64,000 nt of DNA from M3007 sp031373665 (lineage in GTDB: Bacteria; Bacteroidota; Bacteroidia; Chitinophagales; Saprospiraceae): positions 117,950-181,949 of the forward strand of contig JANMMZ010000031.1 in the NCBI GenBank assembly GCA_031373665.1, given 5' to 3'. The notes beneath the pieces were generated by a model that was not told the origin of the DNA, made no database searches, and saw only the letters and a list, made by a program, of their open reading frames with translations. Position numbers and translations under genes: made by a program. Positions 36,801 to 45,152 of this stretch are shown here, one piece after another (within the stretch, counting starts at the first letter, position 1; each line of letters starts with the position of its first letter).

Positions 36801-38110
36801 TGGATCCAAAAACTGGACGTGTACTTTATACCAACCACATTCCTTATGGCTCTATGCTGTTTGTGAAAGATGGTCAAGAGGTACAACGTGGTGATAAGAT
36901 TTGTGAATGGGATCCATTTAACGCCGTGATCGTTAGTGATTTTAACGGTATTATCCGTTACAATAGCCTTGAAGAGGGGGTCAATTTCCGTATCGAACGC
37001 GATGACCAAACTGGTTTTGCGGAGAAGATCGTTATTGAAAGTAAAAATAAGCGGAAGATTCCTTCTATCTCTATCATTGATCCTAAATCAGGTGATGAAT
37101 TGAAGCAGTACTCGCTTCCAATCGGTGCCTATATTTCAGTAGAAGATGATGAGGCGGTTAAAACGGGTCAACAGATCGTGAAAATACCTCGTAAGTTGGG
37201 TAAGATCGCGGATATTACGGGCGGTCTTCCGCGTGTAACGGAACTCTTTGAAGCGCGTAATCCTTCTAATCCGGCTGTTGTGGCTGAGATTGATGGTATC
37301 ATCACTTTTGGAGCATTGAAGCGCGGTAATCGCGAAGCCATGATCGAAGCAAGGGATGGACAGAAGCGTAAGTATTTGGTTCCATTGATTAAGCACGTAT
37401 TGGTACAAGATGGTGACTATGTTCGCGCTGGTACAGCACTGACAGAGGGAACGATCTCGGTGAAAGATATTTTGCAGATTCGCGGACCATTTGCGGCATC
37501 TTACTACTTGGTAAATGGTGTTCAAGAGGTTTACCGTCAGCAGGGTATCAATATCAATGACAAACATATTGAGGTAATTGTGCGCCAGATGTTGCGCCGT
37601 CTTGAAATAGTGGATCCAGGTGATACACATTTCTTGGAAGGTGAACCGGTGGAACGCAATGAGTTTATTGATTACAACGACTGGATTTTTGATAAAAAAT
37701 TGGTCTTGGAGGCTGGTGAAAGTACAAAATTGAAGGCAGGTGCTTTGGTTACCTTGCGTCAAATACGCGAAGAGAACTCGTTCTTGAAGCGTAACGATAA
37801 GAAACTGGTGGAATACCGCGAAGCGATGCCTGCAACGGCAATCTCTATGCTGCTTGGTATTACTAAGGCTTCTTTGGGTACTGAATCTTGGATTTCTGCG
37901 GCTTCGTTCCAAGAAACCACAAAAGTACTTTCTACGGCGGCAATCGCGGCTAAGAAAGACTTCTTGATGGGTCTGAAAGAGAACGTTATCGTAGGTAAGA
38001 AGATTCCTGCTGGTACTGGTTTGCGCGAGTTTGAACGCATTCAGGTGACCGGATCTGGTCGCCCGTTCAAGGAGCAGCAGCCAGTGGAAATGGCGGAAGA
38101 TACTTTGTAA
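33812..38110 (+). CDS. rpoC: DNA-directed RNA polymerase subunit beta-prime
   Basis: The 1,432-residue product has the N-terminal zinc-binding [24 protein letters not shown], the active-site loop NADFDGDQM (about residue 473) whose three Asp hold the catalytic magnesium, the bridge-helix and trigger-loop region ([22 protein letters not shown]) and the second zinc motif [19 protein letters not shown]. Start is the ATG at 33812, 48 nt after the methyltransferase. A strong terminator follows at 38135. Confidence 0.99.
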   Translation: [1432 protein letters not shown]

Positions 38111-38134
38111 ATTGCCAAGTCTATAAATAATAGT

Positions 38135-38175
38135 AAAACCGTTTCCAGCACTGTCTGGAAGCGGTTTTGTTTTTT
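38135..38175 (+). terminator. Intrinsic terminator of the rpoBC operon
   Basis: AAAACCGTTTCCAG (38135-38148) pairs with CTGGAAGCGGTTTT (38155-38168) with a single G-T wobble and a six-base loop, followed by G and TTTTTT (38170-38175). The T-run is also part of the TTTG of the next promoter. Confidence 0.9.
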
Positions 38176-38203
38176 GGAGATTGTTGAAATTCGTGTACTT
38201 TTG
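38173..38203 (+). promoter_or_regulatory. Promoter of nspC
   Basis: TTTG (38173-38176) and TACTTTTG (38196-38203) are separated by 19 nt, matching the Bacteroidota consensus exactly. The GTG start of nspC is 46 nt beyond the -7 box. Confidence 0.75.
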
Positions 38204-38248
38204 CCAATCAAACTCAAAACTCATCATTCATTACTTATAACTTTAAAA

Positions 38249-39388
38249 GTGGATTTAAAAAAGATACCAACCCCATGTTTTGTCTTGGAGGAATCGTTGT
38301 TGCGCCGCAATTTGGCATTGATCGCACGGGTACAGCGTGAAGCAGGAGTCCAGATTATTCTGGCTTTCAAGGGCTTTTCTATGTGGAGTGCTTTCCCGAT
38401 TGTGCGGGAGTATGTTTCGGGTGCAACGGCTTCGTCGTTGTCGGAAGCACGGCTTTGTTTTGAAGAAATGAAGTCGAAGTCGCACACGTACTCGGTGGCC
38501 TATTTACCTAAGGAATTTAATAAGATATTGCAGTATTCCAGCCATATTTCTTTCAATTCTATTGCGCAATACAAGCGATACCAAAAGAAAGTGGCGGCTT
38601 CGCCTGATAAGGTGAGTCCCGGTATTCGAGTGAATCCGGGTTGGTCGCCAGTGGAGACGGATTTGTATAATCCGGCATCGCCGGGATCGAGATTGGGGGA
38701 GCCCGTAGAAAATTTCAAAGGCAAACTGCCCGATGGGGTAGAGGGATTGCATTTTCATACTTTGTGCGAAAGCACGAGTTTTGATTTGGAAATATTGTTG
38801 CAACACTTTGAAAAGCAGTTTGGAGCGTTTTTACCGGGTCTGAAATGGGTGAATTTTGGCGGTGGGCACCTGATGACCAAGGAAGGTTATGATGTGGATC
38901 ATCTTATTGGTATATTGAAGGCTTTTCGCAGCCGCTATCCGCATTTGCATGTGTTGTTGGAGCCGGGTTCGGCTTTCGCTTGGGATACTGGCACTTTGGT
39001 AACTACGGTATTGGATGTGGTGAATAATAAAAAGGTGAAAACCGCCATTTTGGATTGCTCATTTACCTGCCATATGCCCGATACGTTGGAGATGCCCTAT
39101 CGCCCAAGGATTAGGGGGGCACAAGCAGAACCAGTGCCTGGTAAGCCAACATATAGGTTGGGTGGGGTAAGTTGCTTGAGCGGCGATTTTATCGAGGAAT
39201 ATTCATTTGACCAGCCATTGAAGGTGGGTCAAAAGATTGTCTTGGAAGATATGATTCACTATACGATGGTGAAAACTACGACGTTCAATGGAGTAACACA
39301 CCCAAGCATCGCGATCTTGCGCTTGGATGGAACCTTGGATATTGTCCGTAGGTTTGGGTATATGGATTATAAGAAGCGGCTTTCGTAG
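38249..39388 (+). CDS. nspC: Carboxynorspermidine decarboxylase
   Basis: The GTG at 38249 starts the conserved N-terminus (VDLKKIPTPCFVLEESLLRRNL), giving 379 residues; an upstream frame extension to 38174 overlaps the promoter. Lys41 in LAFKGFSMW is the expected pyridoxal-phosphate lysine. WVNFGGGHLMTKEGYD binds the cofactor phosphate, and CLSGDFIEEY near the C-terminus holds the substrate-side Cys and Asp of the alanine-racemase-fold decarboxylases. The enzyme removes CO2 from carboxynorspermidine or carboxyspermidine in the alternative polyamine pathway common in Bacteroidota. Its partner carboxyspermidine dehydrogenase is not in the window. Confidence 0.93.
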   Translation: MDLKKIPTPCFVLEESLLRRNLALIARVQREAGVQIILAFKGFSMWSAFPIVREYVSGATASSLSEARLCFEEMKSKSHTYSVAYLPKEFNKILQYSSHISFNSIAQYKRYQKKVAASPDKVSPGIRVNPGWSPVETDLYNPASPGSRLGEPVENFKGKLPDGVEGLHFHTLCESTSFDLEILLQHFEKQFGAFLPGLKWVNFGGGHLMTKEGYDVDHLIGILKAFRSRYPHLHVLLEPGSAFAWDTGTLVTTVLDVVNNKKVKTAILDCSFTCHMPDTLEMPYRPRIRGAQAEPVPGKPTYRLGGVSCLSGDFIEEYSFDQPLKVGQKIVLEDMIHYTMVKTTTFNGVTHPSIAILRLDGTLDIVRRFGYMDYKKRLS

Positions 39389-39460
39389 TCATTCATAGAC
39401 AGCGAAATCACTACTTTAGCGTTATATAAGTCGCCCAAACACCGTTCCTTAACATCAAGC

Positions 39461-41275
39461 ATGAGCATAAAAACAGGATTAATACTATTATTGGCGTGCC
39501 TCCCGATCATTGGGTGGGCTCAAGGCGCGCCTGCGCAACCTGCGCAGGATACACAGAAACTGAAGATCGAAACGGCTTTGGTGATCGAAAATTTCAGGAA
39601 GGACAACCGCGATTTGCAAAAATTGAGCGGAAATGTGCGGCTGCGCCAAGAGAATACCTTGATTTATTGCGATACTGCGATCACAGATCAAGATTTTGCG
39701 ATCTTGAAAGGGGGTATTGTGATCGCACAAGGGGATTCTTTGAAAATATTTTCAGACTCCTGCCATTATAATGCGAATACGAAGATCAGTGACTTCTTTG
39801 GGAAGGTGGTACTTGAAAATGGCCGCCAAAAACTATATACCAACCGACTTCGCTATGACATGGCCAATAAAATAGCCACTTACACGACGGGGGCTACCAT
39901 GAGTAACGGTAAAAGCCAGTTGAAAAGCAAGCGGGGGTATTATTTTGTGGATCAAAAGGATATGTTTTTTAAAGGCGATGTGGTGGTGACTGACCCTGAA
40001 TTTACGATGCGGACAGATACGATGGTTTTTAATACGGAGACGCAAGTAGTTCGTTTTGTAGCACCTACACTAATCACGCAACGGGGTAGCAAAATTTACA
40101 CAGAAAGCGGTTTTTATGATATTGAAAACAACTTTGCGGAGTTTGATCAAAATCCGCAGTACGAAAAGGATGCGCAACGGGGAAGGGCTAGAAAAATGCG
40201 TTATGAAGGGGCTTCAAAAACCTATACTTTGGAGGGAGATGCTTATATAGAAAACCCCGAAAAGGGAGAGACTACGGAGGCGGATGTGATTCGTTACAAC
40301 TCTGAAACGGAAAAGAGTACGCTGCGTGGTAATGCTCATTTTAAGGATAGTACCCGTGAGATAAGGGGGGCTGAAATCCGATATGATGGGCGCAATAAAT
40401 CCTATCAATTGGCAGGGAGGGGCATTGTGAACGACCCTCCAAACATCATTGAAGCCGATTCTTTGGATTTTAATGATCAGTTGGGCAATGGCCTGGCTCA
40501 AGGCAATGTGATCTGGATAGATACGTCGAGCAATGTCACTGTGCTGGCCCATCGGATGGATTACAATAAAAAATCCGATTTTTTGTACGCTTATGGTGGC
40601 TCAAGCGGCGCGGGTGGACGGCCGATGATGAAGAGCCTGATTGATCGCGATACCTTGTTTATGAGTGCTGATACGCTGACTTCTTTCAAACCTGATTCTG
40701 CATCGGATGTGCGCAAGTTATTGGCTTACCGCAATGTGCGTATTTTTAAAAGTGATATGCAAGCGGCTTGCGATTCGTTATCATTTAGTTCTTTAGATTC
40801 TATCTTTTGGTTTTATAAAATTGATACCTTGCCCATCATTTGGTCTGATACTTCGCAGTTTTCGGGCGATACGATTCGGATGCTGTTGAAGGATAAAAAA
40901 TTGGATCGCATATGGCTTCGCCAAAATTCGATGGTGGTCAACTCGGAAGACGGGATCATGTTTAACCAGATCAAAGGCAAATACAATACGGCGTATTTTA
41001 GGGAGAATGAGGTGCGGGAAATGCTGGTGGAAGGCAACGCAGAGACTATATATTATGCCTTGGATGAAAAACAGGCTTATATTGGTTTAAATGAGAGTTC
41101 GTGTTCGGAAATGCGGTTGTATTTTGGTGATAATAAGGTAGAAAGTATCAAGTTTTATCAGCAACCAGCCGGCAAGTTCATTCCTATGAAGAAGGCTGGC
41201 AGTAAGGAATCTAAGAAATTGGTGGGTTTTTTCTGGGAAACGCAGCGGCGGCCGCGGAGTGCTGTGGGGCTTTGA
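39461..41275 (+). CDS. OstA-like/LptA-fold outer-membrane biogenesis protein
   Basis: This 604-residue protein has a signal peptide (residues 1-20, LLACLPIIGWAQ). It is made of many repeated beta units of OstA/LptA type (LSGNVRLRQENTLIYCDTAI, FFGKVVLENGRQKLYTNRLRYD, GDAYIENPEKGETTEADVIRYN), as in the periplasmic lipopolysaccharide bridge. Bacteroidota carry long OstA-like proteins of this kind near lipid-transport genes. It probably extends the periplasmic beta-jellyroll that carries lipopolysaccharide. A strong hairpin follows it, facing the convergent SDR gene. Confidence 0.85.
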   Translation: MSIKTGLILLLACLPIIGWAQGAPAQPAQDTQKLKIETALVIENFRKDNRDLQKLSGNVRLRQENTLIYCDTAITDQDFAILKGGIVIAQGDSLKIFSDSCHYNANTKISDFFGKVVLENGRQKLYTNRLRYDMANKIATYTTGATMSNGKSQLKSKRGYYFVDQKDMFFKGDVVVTDPEFTMRTDTMVFNTETQVVRFVAPTLITQRGSKIYTESGFYDIENNFAEFDQNPQYEKDAQRGRARKMRYEGASKTYTLEGDAYIENPEKGETTEADVIRYNSETEKSTLRGNAHFKDSTREIRGAEIRYDGRNKSYQLAGRGIVNDPPNIIEADSLDFNDQLGNGLAQGNVIWIDTSSNVTVLAHRMDYNKKSDFLYAYGGSSGAGGRPMMKSLIDRDTLFMSADTLTSFKPDSASDVRKLLAYRNVRIFKSDMQAACDSLSFSSLDSIFWFYKIDTLPIIWSDTSQFSGDTIRMLLKDKKLDRIWLRQNSMVVNSEDGIMFNQIKGKYNTAYFRENEVREMLVEGNAETIYYALDEKQAYIGLNESSCSEMRLYFGDNKVESIKFYQQPAGKFIPMKKAGSKESKKLVGFFWETQRRPRSAVGL

Positions 41276-41347
41276 TTTTTTGGGTTGTCCCCGACCGATT
41301 GTGACATAAGATTAGGATTTCGCGCCAGCAATGAAAATACAGCAATA

Positions 41348-41411
41348 AGTAACACGAATTAAATAACATCCTCCATTTTACTTCATTTTTACCGCGAAAA
41401 TGGAGGATGTT
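41348..41411. terminator. Bidirectional hairpin between convergent genes, with 20-bp repeat
   Basis: AACATCCTCCATTTT (41365-41379) and AAAATGGAGGATGTT (41397-41411) form a perfect 15-bp stem around a 17-nt loop between the ends of the OstA-like gene and the SDR gene. The preceding AGTAACACGAATTAAATAAC (41348-41367) differs by one base from 10467-10486. Confidence 0.75.
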
Positions 41412-41426
41412 CAAACCAAGACTCGT

Positions 41427-42242
41427 TTAGCCGTTTTCTGTAAAACCAGGGTAGAGCGTCATGCCGCCGTCCACAAAAATGGTGGTGCCATGGATATAAT
41501 CCGACTCGTCGGAGGCCAGCCATACCGCTGCGGCTCCAATATCGGAGGTCTCGCCGACACGCTGATACGGGATCAATCCGAGGAGTTTGGTTTCGGCTTC
41601 GGGTGTCTCCCAAGCAGATCGGTTGATTGGTGTTTTGATCGCACCCGGCCCGATTGAGTTGATCCGAATTTTATAGGGGCCGTACTCTTGCGCCATTGAT
41701 TTCATCATGAGCATCACCCCGCCTTTTGAGGCTGCATAATTGACGTGGCCACCCCAAGGAATTACCTCGTGGACAGAGGACATGCAAATAATTTTGCCCA
41801 ATGCGACCGATACATCGGGACGTGGTCCACGGCGCAAAAACTCACGAATAGCCTCCCGAGCGCATAAAAACTGCCCCGTCAGGTTTACATCGAGAACAAA
41901 TTGCCAATCTTTGAGCGACATGAGGTGAAAAGGCGAATCGCGCTGGAGGCCGGCATTGTTCACCAAAATATCAACCGTTCCAAATGTCTGAACGGCTTCA
42001 TTAAACATAGCGATAACTTCGTCCTCCTTGCTGACATCCGCTTTGTAAGCGATGGCGGTGCCGCCGCTGTGGGTGATTTCATCCACGACTTGCTGGGCCG
42101 CCTCATCGCCGAAGACGTAGTTGACGACGACATTGGCCCCGTCGCGGCCCATGGAAATGGCGATTGCTCTGCCAATACCGGAGTTGGCACCCGTAACGAT
42201 ACAGGTCTGATTTTGGAGGCGATTATTAGGTTTTTGATACAT
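41427..42242 (-). CDS. SDR-family dehydrogenase, glucose 1-dehydrogenase-like
   Basis: The ATG at 42242 (MYQKPNNRLQNQTCIVTGANSGIG) gives 271 residues; a frame extension to 42464 overlaps the upstream gene. The classical SDR features are present: TGANSGIGRAIA cofactor motif, NNAGLQ, a catalytic Ser in CMSSVHEV and YAASKGG with Tyr and Lys, and the C-terminal IHGTTIFVDGGMTLYPGF. The pattern is close to bacterial glucose 1-dehydrogenases, which oxidise glucose to gluconolactone with NAD(P). Last gene of a leftward operon whose previous gene encodes a gluconolactonase-like protein, 22 nt upstream; the pair would make gluconate from glucose. Confidence 0.88.
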   Translation of the reverse strand: MYQKPNNRLQNQTCIVTGANSGIGRAIAISMGRDGANVVVNYVFGDEAAQQVVDEITHSGGTAIAYKADVSKEDEVIAMFNEAVQTFGTVDILVNNAGLQRDSPFHLMSLKDWQFVLDVNLTGQFLCAREAIREFLRRGPRPDVSVALGKIICMSSVHEVIPWGGHVNYAASKGGVMLMMKSMAQEYGPYKIRINSIGPGAIKTPINRSAWETPEAETKLLGLIPYQRVGETSDIGAAAVWLASDESDYIHGTTIFVDGGMTLYPGFTENG

Positions 42243-42264
42243 TGTATAGATCGAGTTGTGTTGA

Positions 42265-43932
42265 TTAATGTTGTTGAGTGGAAGCAGCAATTTTGCCACC
42301 CGTTTGTGTCCTGATTTTGTAAAGCCCTGTGTGGGCAGTGAGGTAAAGGGTTTTGCCGTCGGCATCGCCCCAAGCCATATTGGCCGGGCGCTCCGCAACC
42401 TGTAGTACGCCCAAGATTTTGGCTTCTGGCGACAGGATCCAAACACCGCCAGGTGCGCTGACAAACATATTGCCTTTTTGATCCACTTTTACGCCATCCA
42501 GCGCTTCATCACCGAGGGTAAATCCAAAGTCAAAAAATACAGCGCCGTTTTTGAGTGTGCCATCTGGGGCCACTTCATAACGCCATAGGGTTTTGGTATG
42601 TTGTATGTCGCGGATGTCCCAGTTGGCTACATACAGGTAGCGTTCGTCCGGGCTGAATGCAAGGCCATTGGGGCCGCCGAGGTCGGTGCTAAGCAGTTCT
42701 GTTTGGCCGTTTTTGATGCGATAAACACCCTGATGCGGGGTTTGTTTGGCCGGATCCGTGTAGTTTTTAGGCAAGCCATACGGCGGATCGGTGAAATATA
42801 GGACACCATCGGATTTGAATACCAGATCATTGGGGCTGTTTAGTTTTTGGCCCTTGTAACCATCGGACAACACCGTAACCGGCCCTTTGACCTCGTGGCG
42901 GACGACGCGGCGGTTGCCGTGCTGGCAGACGACCAATCGGCCCTCATTGTCAATCGCCAATCCGTTTGATCCGGGCTGGTGATAATCCCCAATATCGAAA
43001 CCACTATAACCCGATTTGCTTTGATAAATGCTGATATTGTGGTTTTTGGGTTCGTAGCGGTAAATGACATTGGTGTTTGGGTCGCTGAACAACAAGTAAC
43101 CAGACGGATGCCAAACGGGGCCTTCCGTAAACTGAAAACCATCTGCTAATTTTTCAATCACGGCATCCGTCGCTAAAATCTCGTCCAACTTGGGTTCTTT
43201 TCTTTCGATTCGTCCTACAGTTGTTTGGTCGAAACTGGATGGATACTTTTTATAGACATCCAGGGTGGCCGTTCGCAGCCAAATGTAATTTTCAGGCAGA
43301 TCGGCAAACGGGCCATTGGCGACCAAAATTGCCAACTCAAAGGTTTGCCCAGGTTTGGCCTGGTCGGTGAGTAACACTCGGTTGCGGCTGTTCCAACCAC
43401 TAACGGTGCCGTTGCCATGCTGGCCAAATGTTTTACCAAGTTTGCCATTGACCCGTATTTCCGAGTAATCATCGGCTACAATCTCAAAAATGATGGTTGA
43501 TCTGGCTATTTCAGTCTTACCGACTTTTTCAGGCAATACGATGTTGAGGCGATACCACACATAGGACAATAAGCCCGTACCGCGTCTCTTTTCGAGATCG
43601 TCTGGCGGGATGATTTCCCATCGGGCTGATTCAAAAGCAGGGGTACCTGCTTTTGGATTGATTTGAAATGTGGGGATGCTTGCCCCCGTTGGATACAAAG
43701 CCATTGGATCCTTTTCGGATGGGCCAGGCGACTTGAAATTAGTTTTTTCGATTTGGGCTGCCAAAAAACTCCAGGTTGCTTTCACCGCATCGGTTCCAGC
43801 CTTGGTCTTCAAATCTATAATGGCACTTGCCTGCCCAACAGCGAGTTCACGCTGCTCCTGCGCAAAGACCTGAATGCTGGCAATCAATACTACAATCAGT
43901 ATTTGGATGGCCGGATATATCGTATTTTTCAT
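42265..43932 (-). CDS. Secreted SMP-30/gluconolactonase-family protein with extra N-terminal domain
   Basis: The ATG at 43932 gives 555 residues starting with a signal peptide (residues 1-24, ending VFAQ). Residues about 25-220 form an N-terminal beta domain (FEIVADDYSEIRVNGKLGKTFGQHG, IWLRTATLDVYKKYP) that resembles carbohydrate-binding jelly rolls. Residues about 245-550 are the six-bladed SMP-30/gluconolactonase propeller: FTEGPVWHPSGYLLFSDPNTNVIYRY, GSNGLAIDNEGRLVVCQHGNRRV, LNSPNDLVFKSDGVLYFTDPPYG, DGVKVDQKGNMFVSAPGGV. The metal-binding Glu, Asn and Asp positions are visible. It should hydrolyse sugar lactones outside the cytoplasm, while the SDR next to it is cytoplasmic, so they may not act on the same pool. 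Confidence 0.87.
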   Translation of the reverse strand: MKNTIYPAIQILIVVLIASIQVFAQEQRELAVGQASAIIDLKTKAGTDAVKATWSFLAAQIEKTNFKSPGPSEKDPMALYPTGASIPTFQINPKAGTPAFESARWEIIPPDDLEKRRGTGLLSYVWYRLNIVLPEKVGKTEIARSTIIFEIVADDYSEIRVNGKLGKTFGQHGNGTVSGWNSRNRVLLTDQAKPGQTFELAILVANGPFADLPENYIWLRTATLDVYKKYPSSFDQTTVGRIERKEPKLDEILATDAVIEKLADGFQFTEGPVWHPSGYLLFSDPNTNVIYRYEPKNHNISIYQSKSGYSGFDIGDYHQPGSNGLAIDNEGRLVVCQHGNRRVVRHEVKGPVTVLSDGYKGQKLNSPNDLVFKSDGVLYFTDPPYGLPKNYTDPAKQTPHQGVYRIKNGQTELLSTDLGGPNGLAFSPDERYLYVANWDIRDIQHTKTLWRYEVAPDGTLKNGAVFFDFGFTLGDEALDGVKVDQKGNMFVSAPGGVWILSPEAKILGVLQVAERPANMAWGDADGKTLYLTAHTGLYKIRTQTGGKIAASTQQH

Positions 43933-44008
43933 ACTAAAATTTTGTGAAATAATTTGAAGATTTCTCCGACGATAAAAACACTTTATCGTCGGAGAAGGAT
44001 TTATCGTG

Positions 44009-44476
44009 TTATTTGAGAGAAGCCTTGGCTCCTGCAACGGCTATTTCTCGATCTTGATCAGCAGATTTGGCACCACTAACACCAATGGCTCCGATGACTT
44101 TGCCCTCGTATTCAATGGGTACACCTCCTTGCAGGAAAGTATAACCAACCGTAATGAGGGCATTGCGGCCACCATTGATGGCATCTTCCAATTTTTTGGA
44201 TTCAAATTTAAACAAGGCAGCGGTACGCGCTTTCTCGATAGCCACCGTAGCCGATGCGGCAAATGTGCCATCCAAGCGTTCAAAAAGTACTAAATGCCCG
44301 CCGGCATCAACAATTGCAATACTGCCACCGGGTGCCTGATTGGCCTTTGCGTATGTCAGGGCATTTGCCATGATTTTTTGTGCACTTTCCACGGAGAGAT
44401 CGTAAGTTGCGGTCTGAGCGTGCGCCAAACAAGTAAAGCACACGGACAGTAAAACTGAAAAAACAATCGATTTCAT
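44009..44476 (-). CDS. Secreted GlcG/HbpS-family protein
   Basis: This is a 155-residue protein with a signal peptide (residues 1-20, CLAHAQ). The mature part is a GlcG/HbpS domain: LSVESAQKIMANALTYAKANQAPGGSIAIVDAGGHLVLFERLDG, then KARTAALFKF, GGVPIEYEGKVIGAIGVSGAKSADQDREIAVAG. HbpS of Streptomyces binds haem and senses redox stress in the extracellular space; GlcG proteins accompany glycolate and other oxidases. Five nucleotides separate it from the YHS gene upstream, so they are co-translated from the leftward operator-controlled promoter. Confidence 0.9.
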   Translation of the reverse strand: MKSIVFSVLLSVCFTCLAHAQTATYDLSVESAQKIMANALTYAKANQAPGGSIAIVDAGGHLVLFERLDGTFAASATVAIEKARTAALFKFESKKLEDAINGGRNALITVGYTFLQGGVPIEYEGKVIGAIGVSGAKSADQDREIAVAGAKASLK

Positions 44477-44481
44477 ATTAT

Positions 44482-44982
44482 TTATTTAACTTTTTTATGT
44501 TTTACATGTTTTGTCTGGAATTTTGCCCATTCGGCATTGGCTTTCTCAAAGTTGCCAGGAACATCTTGCTTCCAGCCGTTCACCGCCTTTTGATTGTGCT
44601 GGTAAACATTCAGTTTTTGAAAAGTGGTGTCATACGTCCACAATTCGATGGGGGCCAGATGGCCAACCGCTACGCCATAAGCGCAATAACCACCGAAGAG
44701 CGGCTCAAATTGAGCCGGCGTGCGATCAAACTTTTTTTTGTTTTCTGCGGACACAAAATGATAAATTGCACCTTTATACGTACTGCTATATGCAGTGCTG
44801 CCTTTGGTATCTTTACCTTCGCGAAGGCTTACCGGATCATGTCCTTGTAGAATAACACCCTGTTCATCTACGTTGACCAAATACCCGCTCTTTACGGCCC
44901 CCAAGCCGAGTTTAGCATGAGGTGCACAGCCAACAGCAAGTGCGGAAAGAGCCATTAGGCTTGAATAAAAAAGGAATCTCAT
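44482..44982 (-). CDS. YHS-domain lipoprotein
   Basis: The ATG at 44982 gives 166 residues with a lipoprotein signal (ALSALAVGC). The mature protein carries the YHS pattern: VNVDEQGVILQGHDPVSLREG, YSSTYKGAIYHFVSAENKKKFDRTPAQFEPLFGGYCAYGVAVG. YHS domains are small metal- or haem-associated modules; the Cys in GGYCAYG is conserved in this secreted subgroup. First gene of the leftward operon and first target of the GTTAC operator promoter. A second secreted YHS protein lies in the rightward operon at 50101. Confidence 0.87.
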   Translation of the reverse strand: MRFLFYSSLMALSALAVGCAPHAKLGLGAVKSGYLVNVDEQGVILQGHDPVSLREGKDTKGSTAYSSTYKGAIYHFVSAENKKKFDRTPAQFEPLFGGYCAYGVAVGHLAPIELWTYDTTFQKLNVYQHNQKAVNGWKQDVPGNFEKANAEWAKFQTKHVKHKKVK

Positions 44983-45020
44983 AAAAGAATTATTAATTGA
45001 TGTTAAATAAATTGACGCTG

Positions 45021-45064
45021 CAAAGGTCGGATGAACGTATGGAGCCAAACGTTACACAGGTAAC
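45021..45064 (-). promoter_or_regulatory. Crp/Fnr-type operator and promoter of the leftward YHS-GlcG-SMP30-SDR operon
   Basis: Read on the minus strand, GTTACCTGTGTAAC (45064-45051) is followed after 26 nt by TTTG (45024-45021) in GACCTTTG, the -7 element, and TTTG directly after the operator acts as -33. The palindrome has the form GTTAC-N4-GTAAC. Its centre would fall near -41 from the start of transcription, as in class II Crp/Fnr activation. Confidence 0.8.
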
Positions 45065-45084
45065 ATTCCTAAAAACAGCGAAAT

Positions 45085-45128
45085 GTTACCTGTGTAACTT
45101 ATTGAGCCATATCGTGCCCATACTTTTG
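45085..45128 (+). promoter_or_regulatory. Crp/Fnr-type operator and promoter of the glucosidase gene
   Basis: GTTACCTGTGTAAC (45085-45098), identical to the leftward copy, is followed after exactly 26 nt by TTTG (45125-45128) in a perfect TACTTTTG -7 box. The two operators lie 34 bp apart centre to centre, back to back between divergent genes. Confidence 0.82.
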
Positions 45129-45152
45129 CACTCTAAAAGTTACATCACTTAT

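Noticed and set aside
42243..42464. N-terminal extension of the leftward SDR frame
   Set aside because: It is the antisense-free overlap with the end of the SMP-30 gene in another frame; the conserved SDR start is the ATG at 42242.
44997..45152. N-terminal extension of the glucosidase frame
   Set aside because: It would begin upstream of the operator and -7 box that drive the gene, and family similarity starts at the ATG at 45153.
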